Of a stretch of 64,000 bases of DNA, positions 54,501-63,500 are shown piece by piece (the first letter of the stretch is position 1; each line of letters begins with the position of its first letter). Position numbers and translations under genes: made by a program. A model generated the notes under the pieces. That model searched no databases, was not told where the DNA came from, and worked only from the letters and a program-made list of their open reading frames with translations. The DNA comes from Cyclobacterium lianum (GTDB taxonomy: Bacteria; Bacteroidota; Bacteroidia; Cytophagales; Cyclobacteriaceae). Where the stretch lies: the NCBI RefSeq assembly GCF_900143075.1, contig NZ_FRCY01000008.1, positions 82,294 to 146,293 on the forward strand. The letters run 5' to 3'.

Positions 54501-57500
54501 CTTTTAAGGAAGGCATTCCCGGATTTACCGGATTTGGCGATCCGCTGGATCTGATCGAAGATGTCAATACAGGAAACATCTATGTATCAGATTATGCCAG
54601 GAATGAAATCGTGCTGCTGAAGCCAAGTAACCAGGCTGCCCCTGCACCTTCCATTGCCGTCAGCAAGGACGCGATCAGTGGGGATGCCATCACCACAGGA
54701 GTCAATGAGTCTGTTTACTCCGAGGAAATATTACTGTCCAACCTGGGTAATGCGCCTCTGGAGGGGATCACTGCTGAAATCAGTGGCACCCATAGCAATC
54801 AATTCTCGGTTTCGGGACTTCCCACCACGGTGGCTTCCCAAAACTCCGCTTCCTTTACGGTCACTTTTGACCCCACGAGCAACGGACCTAAATTTGCTCA
54901 GTTGACGCTTTCCGGCAATGGTGCAGATCCCGTTCAGATCAGTTTGAGTGGATTGGGTAAAACAGGAAACGGAGGAAACAATGAGCCTTCCCTGCAATGG
55001 ATCCTGGATACCCAGCTCGGCCAGGGTCTGGTCAACGTAGGCGATACCGATCCTTCTACCAATCTGATCAATCTGCCTACCGGACAGTCTTACAACAACC
55101 TGCTTGGCGATGAACTGGATATCCAGTTCTTCCAGCGCGCCACTGATGCGCCGGTAGAAATTGAGGTGCTGGGCATATATGGTCCGGATGGCAGCAATCC
55201 AATAGTAGGATTTGGCTGGTACAACAGCACCGATGGTGGATCTACCCAGGAGCTTTTCACGGCGCAAAACACCATTACCGGAAACGCACAGACTCTCAAT
55301 CCGGTCATCAACGGAAGTACTTCCTTTGATCCGGGGACGGGAAGCTTTGGTTTCTACAACAGGTGGCCATTCTTCGGAAACCGCTTCCTGTACAGTGAAG
55401 ATGCGCTGAATACTTTCAGTGGGGCCATACCACATCATATCAGGGTCTATGCTTTACCGGGAGAGTCCAATGCCTATATCATTGCCACAGAAGAACATAT
55501 CAGTGGATTTGACTATCAGGACATTGTGGTCATTGCCAGAAATGTAAGACCTTTTGATGGAGAGACCACTGGATGCTCACCAATAAGCTTGCTGGATTGT
55601 GATGAGCTGGAGGTAGGTCTGCCATTTAGCCTGCAGTTTAGCGGAGATGAAGGTGGATTGGGCAACACCGGCTTTACCATGGTGGACAATCCTTCTGCCC
55701 GACTGCAGGTAGATGCACCGGTATCCTATCCGAATGTACCTGGTTACGAACCTGAAAGACTGGAGTTGACCAATGGAAACCTGCTGATCAATGCCGCCAA
55801 TGGAATTGCTTACAGGACCAATGGAACCACCAATACCACCAGCACAGATGTCAATTCCCAGATCAATACCCTGGGAGTAGGTATTGATGCCACCGGATAT
55901 GGCAATTTCAGCATCCGAACCACCGTACTTAATCCTTTCAGTGATGGAAGCGACAATTCTGAACAGGCGGGTATCTGGTTTGGTCTGAATGAAGACAACT
56001 TTGTGAAACTGGTTGTAGCCAATGGGGGCAAGGTGGAAATCCTTCGCGAAATCAACGGATTGGCTCCTGCGGACGCAGCGAACAATATACAGGCGACAAA
56101 TGTCGCTGGACTTCATAGCAGTGCAGTAACCCTGCGCTTGTATGTAGATGTTGAAAATAATTTACTGACAGGATATTACAGCCTCAATGGAGGAGCAGAA
56201 ACCGAACTTGGTTCCGTGGCCCTTCCTGCGGTTTACCTCAATGGTAACCCGGCTCACAATGACCTGACTTTTGCCGGCATATTTGCCAGCAAGCGCAGGG
56301 AAACAGTGGCAGAGGTGCAGTATACCTTTACTGAATTCTCTGTAACACCAGATCAGTTGCCGGATACGGATTTTGATCCGATCAAGATCAACTTCTCCAG
56401 ACCGATCGATGATATTCCTGCGGGATACATCCGAGATAGCGGTGCGCCTTATGGTGACCGTGGAGAAGGAAGGACCTATGGCTGGTTGACCTCCAATGGA
56501 CAGACCGGCCTTAACCTGACAGACAATACCCGAAACAGGGATCTGCCTGGCGTGAACCTCATTCAGAATACCATTATTCACATGCAATATGGTGATGTAG
56601 GCGGGACAAATGGGATCAATACCGAAGGTATCTGGGAAACGGAGGTACCAAACGGGACTTATGAAGTCACTGTAGGGGTAGGAGATCCGCAAGTGGACAC
56701 CCAGGAGGGAACCACTCCATCCCATACTATCAATGTAGAAGGTGTGAATGCGGTAGCTGATTTTGTGCCTGCAGGAGCTGACGGAGCGGCCAGCCGAATG
56801 ACCAGTGCCACTGTAACGGTGAATGTGCTGGATGGAAGGCTGACTGTAGACGCTCAGGGAGGATTCAATACCAAGATCCATTCATTGGAAATCGTGCAGA
56901 CCTCAGGCTCTGATGTTCCGGTATTTACCAACGTAACACCCGCAAATAATGCCACTAACGTATCATTGAACGACTTACAGGTGAATGTGGAAATTCTCAC
57001 GCCAGATGGATATGAATTGGATAAGAGTACCCTTGCCGGAAATGTCAATCTCTACGAGTTGACCCAGGATGGCGAAGTATTGGTACCAAGTAATTCCAAT
57101 GATACAGGTGGTGGGGATGCCATCACCTTGACACCTATTGGTAGCTGGAAAGAAAACACCACTTATATTTTCAGAATCACCGGAGTGGAAGCCAATCGTT
57201 CGGGAGACCTTTCCGACAGGTTGACCTTTGCAACTTTTGAATCCAGGTTTACTACTGGTACTCTGGATGACTTGCCTGTACCGGTGAGAGATCTGGAAGG
57301 AGTGGCTTTTACAACTGTGCCTGGCGGTGTTGAACTTGGCGAGGGTACCATTAATGAGCGGTTTTCGAGTCTGGTGATAGGACCTGATGGTAAGCTATAT
57401 GCAAGTACAGTTGGAAACTTCCAGGGAGATGGAGAGATCTTCAGATGGGAGATAGAAGCTGATGGTACCCTGAGCAACCTGGAAGTGTTGACACCTGCGC

Positions 57501-60500
57501 TAAGTGGCTCTCCACACCCTGAGACGGGAATCAGTGCGGGCGATGATCGCCTGATCATTGGGTTGGTATTCGATCCCGCATCCACTGCGGATAACCTGAT
57601 TGCCTATGTGACCCACAGCGCAGCATCACTAAGCAATGGTCCTGCCTGGGATGGCAAGCTAACCAGACTGTCTGGTCCGGATCTTTCGACCGTGGAAGAC
57701 CTGGTAATTCATTTGCCACGTTCTACCAAGGACCACCTCACCAACAGCCTTGCATTTGACGAGAGCGGCCTGATGTACATTGCTCAGGGAAGCAATTCGG
57801 CAGGTGGTGCACCCGATCCGGCATGGAACAACCGTCCGGAAAGATTGCTGGCTGCTGCAGTGCTGCAGGTAGACCTGGACAAGTTACCGGCCAATCTGCC
57901 TTTGAGTGTGTACACCACAGACGATATCGCAGTGATCAATGCCGCTCCGGCAAATGGACTGCTGATGGGGGATGGGTCTACCTATAACCCATACTCGGCC
58001 GATTCTCCGGTGACCATTTTTGCGACGGGCATTCGAAACGCTTATGACTTAGTATGGCACTCCAATGGCTGGCTTTATGTGCCCACCAATGGAACTGCCG
58101 GCAACAATAACAATTCGCCAAATTCTCCATCCACAAACGACTATCCGTTGGCCAGGAGAATAGACGGATTGACCAGCATTCCTTTTGCCCCTGCACTTAC
58201 AGGCGGAGAAACACAGAAGGACTGGTTGTTCAAAACCCAGGGAGGTAGCTATCACGGACACCCCAATCCATACCGGGGTGAATTTGTCCTGAATCACGGA
58301 GGTATGCCTTACAGTGGCGTGCCTGGCCAGGAAACCGCACCGTACAGGGATGTGTCCAAATACCCAACTACGCTGGGCCCGGATCCAAACTACCGTACTC
58401 CAGCCTATGACTTTGGTAACAACAAGTCACCAAATGGTGTAATCGAGTACAAGAGCGACGCCTTCGATGGAAAACTTCAGGGATTACTGATGGTAGTGAG
58501 ATTCAGCGGACAGGATGATATCTTCGTCATGGAGCCCAACAACAATGGCAACATTGGTGAAGTTTACAACCAGATTCCTGGCTTGAGCGGATTTGATGAT
58601 CCCCTTGATCTGGTGGAGGATCCGAAGACAGGAAATATTTATGTCTCCGAATACGACCGGGACAACAACGGTATCCCGAGACTGACTTTACTGCGGGCAG
58701 CCATTCCGGCTACTTTAAAACCGGAATTGGTGGCAGAACCTGAGGAGTTGCTGTTTGAAACCACCAATAATACGGCGGGAGATCAGTCGCAGAGTAAGTC
58801 TGTGCTCCTGACCAATGAAGGTAACGAAAGTGTGACCATTACGGGAGTAAGTATCAGCGGACCGTTTGCAGATCAATACAATCCGGTAAGTCCTTCCGGT
58901 AGTATTACGCTCGAACCAGGAGAGGATGTCAACTATACGGTGACCTATGCACCGGACCTCAATAACAGCAACCTGGGTTATCAGGAGGCAGTGCTGGTAT
59001 TCGCTACCGACAACCCGGATCAGCCAGAGTTTGAAGTAGGGCTCCATGCGCTGAAGAAAACCGGCTATGAAGGTGGGAACGAACCACCACTGCAGGATGT
59101 AGTGGATGCTTTGGGAATAGGTATCGATGTGGGATGGACTAGTCTGGCCGATGGTACACAACAAGTATTGAAGGGAGAAGAAGTGCTGGTGCAGCAATGG
59201 GTGAAAGCCGGGCCTGGTCAGGTAAATATCATTCCTGTGGGCAGGTACTCTCCCAACGAGGAGATTCCTTTCGGCTGGTATACCAGAGATGAGGATGTTG
59301 TCCTGAATGAGGTGGGCGTGATGTCCGGAGTATTCGGGCAGCACCAGACGCTCTACCCGGATATCTCGGATGGAACAGATAATTTTGATCCACAGGGTGC
59401 GGTATTCGGTCTGTATGTAACCTCCAACGTATTTGGCAGAAGCAACTTTACTGAAGATGACCTGAATACCGGTGGTGTTGCCAGAAGGGTAAGAACCTAT
59501 CCTGTAAAAGACAGACAAGGCAATCTGGTGGACAACAGCTATCTTGTTACCTATGAAGATGCTGACAATGGAGACTATCAGGATTACATGTTCGTAATCG
59601 AAAATGTGATTCCTTTCGAGGACGGCACACTTCGATTGAGTTTTGATCCTGAGGTAATCAGCCTGAATGGAACCGTCAACGACAGTGAACCTATCGTTCA
59701 GGAAATTACCCTGAATGCCAATGGCGGCCTGACTGCAGGAGAGGTGAGCCTGAGCAGTTCGGATGACCGGCTTACGCTGCCGGGTTCCTTCGAGTTGGGA
59801 ACTCCGTTTGAAATCAGTTTTGACAAGTCTGGTTTGGCACTTGGCAACTATACGGCTACACTTTCCGCAACAGCGCCCAATTATGTGGAAGCTACGCTGG
59901 AAGTCCGGGTCAACATTACTCAGGAAGCCGTATATGTTTATCAATTTAATTTCCAGACACCAGAACAGATTTCAGCATCTCCCGAGGGATATATAGACGA
60001 CCTGGGTGCTCCCTATGCCCTGCAAACAACTGACCAGGGTCAATTGAACTTTGGATGGGTAGAACCCGGTACCGATAATCCTGCGGATGCCAGCGTAAAC
60101 GCAAGAAACCGAAACACTGTGGCCGATGAGGATCCATTGCGCAACACCTTTACCATCATCGGGCACCGAACAGCCGCCACCTACCCACAAAGAGACTGGG
60201 TGGTGGAATTGCCCAATGGATTGTATAACGTAAACATCAGCGTAGGTGACCCTGACTTTACCGATAGCTACCATGCCCTGGATGTGAATGGTGTGCGTGT
60301 GATCGACTTCAATCAGGAAGCCGGCAATCCGGAAAACCTGACCTTCTTTGACAACACCGAAATGGTCGAAGTGACGGATGGCAAGCTGAGACTGGCGCTG
60401 GCACCTGAAGGTGTGAATGCCAAGCCAAATTATATCCGTATCGCACCAATCAACACTGCGGCCTTGCCACCCACGCTGAGTGCATTCTTCGAAGGCCTTG

Positions 60501-63500
60501 AAGCTGAGGAGGGCATATACAGAGGGCCTGTCTCTGTTTCACTGGAAGCAGCGGATCAAAGCGAAAGCGGTGCAATAGTGAGGCTGGAGTATAGTGTGAA
60601 TGGTGCCTCCTTCGAAGAATATGGTGAGCCGGTAGTGCTTTCCGATGCCGGAGAGTATCAGTTGCTGATAGAAGCTGAAGATGCCAACGGCAATGTGACC
60701 TCGAGAAATTATTCCTTCAGCATTGAAGAGCCAACGGGCGCATTGGTCGAAATAGAGAACATGACCAAAGTGCCGGGTACCGACAGAGGTTTCCCTGCAG
60801 AAGATTACTTTACCTTCTACAGGATCAACAATACCGGTTCTACCGGCGCCAGGTTCCATGACGGGAATGTCATGCGACTGAACAACACCGGAACCGAGCC
60901 ATTGGTGATCGACGAGATCAATATATCTGATGAAAACCGATTTATTTACAATATCGTGCCTCAGGGAATTGAGTCAACGACCTTGCCGCTGGTAATTGAA
61001 CCAGGAGCCTCGAGAGACCTGTCACTGACATTTATCGGTCAGAACGGCAACAATACTACACTGATGAAGGAGAGTATTGAAATTGTCAGCAATGCCGATA
61101 ATGGGGTCAAAGCCGTAGCTACCCTGCATGGGGGATATGTACCGGTACCTGAGGGTGGAAAAGAAATTGATGCGCAGCAGGTGTTTGATGCCTTTGGATT
61201 CAAGACCAGCATGTTGAGTATCGTCAATGATGATGGTACCATCAATCCACCCAATACCATCACCTACAGGCCAAGCTCAAATTATCCTGACCCGGCCAAT
61301 ATTGATGCCGGCTATGAGGGAGACATGATCCTGTCTGACAATTTTGTACAGGCAGATCCTACCAAACCGGTAATTGGGATCCAACTCTCTGCACTTCATG
61401 GTGGGCCTTCCAGTAATGGTTCACGATTGGTAGAAGTAGATGGAACCGGTACGGTAGGTGGTATAAACTTTGGCCATCAGGCAGACTGGTATCAGACCCT
61501 GCTTCCCAAAGCCGGGGATAACGAAACCGTTAACTTCGATATGGCCAACACCATCAATCAGGCTTTCAGGATCTCGGTCGCCAGCTATCTCTCCAGTGGT
61601 GGAAACAACATCAATGGAAATCGTCCGGATCTGCTTGGACTGAGAATTTACAAGGCCATTGACAGAGATGGAAACATCATTCCAAATGAGTACATCGTCC
61701 TTCAGGATTTTGTGCAGAACGGTTGCGGCGCAGGTTCAGCCAACTGTGACTGGAATGACAATACATTCTATTACATCAACATCAGGCCTGAGGCGGTACC
61801 GACCGCAGAAGACCTTGCTGATTATATGGTTAATATCGGTGATTCCTTCAGCACAGATCTGTCGGGTTCCTTTGATAAAGGATATCCTGGTAACAAACTG
61901 CAATACAGTCTGTCACTTGCCGGTGGAGGCGCAGTACCTGCATGGTTGAACATCAGTGAACAGGGTGTATTGGCAGGAACGGTTCCTCTGGATGAAGAGA
62001 ACAATTATAGTCTTATCGTCACAGCTACAGACCTGAACGGATTGACTGCAGATGCCGAAATGAACCTGATTATCAATAAGGCGCCCGTGGTTGTACTGGA
62101 GTCTGATGTCACCGAAGGCAGGGTACCACTTACTGTGGCATTCAGCAGCGATAATTCCACCGATGAAGGTGAGATCGTAAGCTATGCCTGGGACTTTGGA
62201 GATGGAAATACCTCTACGGTACCGAATCCTACCTATACCTACAACAATATAGGTGAATTTGAAGTGGTGTTGACGCTGACCGATGAGAGCGGTCTTGAAA
62301 ATTCTGCGACACAACTCATTAAAGTGGTAGATTTGGATGGACCTCTGGCAGTAGCTGAGTCAGATGTGCAGCAAGGTTTGGCGCCATTGACAGTACAGTT
62401 TGATGGAACGCAATCCGAGTCAAATACCAATATCGTCGAATACCTGTGGGATTTTGATGACGGCAATACGGCTACGACAGTGAGTCCTGTCCATACCTTT
62501 ACTTCGGCAGGAACTTATACTGTGTCGCTGACGATTACCGATGATAATGGTGAATCCGATCAGGCAACGCTCACCATTGAAGTTCAGGAAAACCTGCCTC
62601 CGGTAGCCGTTCCTGAAGCGAGCGTAACCACTGGTGATGCGCCACTTACAGTCGCTTTTGACGGCTCAGGCAGTAGTGATGATCAGGGTGATGTAACCTA
62701 TCTCTGGGATTTCGGAAATGGGGATACTTCTTCTGAGGCGAATCCTGATTATACCTTTACCCAGCCAGGTACATTCAATGTGACCCTGACTGTGACCGAT
62801 ACAAACGGCAATGAAGATGTGCAGCAGATTCAGGTGGTCGTAACATCACCTGGCGTACAGCCTTCTGTAGCCATCAGGGTAAATGCCGGTGGACCAGAGG
62901 TGAGCTATGAGGATAAGGTGTTTGTAGCTGACAATTATTTTGAAGGAGGTAAAACCTACTCCAATACCAACGCTACCGTGCCATCCTTGTACCAGACAGA
63001 GCGCAGCTCTACACCTAAAGTATTTGGCTATAATGTACCCTTAGCCAACGGTAACTATGAGGTCATCCTGCATTTCGCAGAAATTTACCATGGTGCCACA
63101 GGAGGTGGAGGCAGTGCTGCAGCCGGCCAGCGGGTTTTTGACGTGAGTATTGAAGAACAACTTCTGTTGGATAACTTTGATATCAATGCGGAAGTAGGAA
63201 CCCAGACACCTACCACACGAACCTTTGAAGTAGAGGTGTCTGACGGTGAACTGAACATGGACTTCTCTGCGCTGTCTGCAGATGGCGGAACTGATCAACC
63301 CAAGTTGGCCGCATTTGAGATTTTGAGTATTGCTGAAGAACCGGTAGTTCCCGATTTCACCCTCTATCTGAATACAGGTGGCTCAGCCGATGTAAGCTAT
63401 GAAGGTAAAACGTTTGCAGGTGATGCAAATCTTCCTGCCTACTACGATACCGATCATACCTACACCAACGTAGCAGCCAGCACGGATGCCCTGTTCCAGA

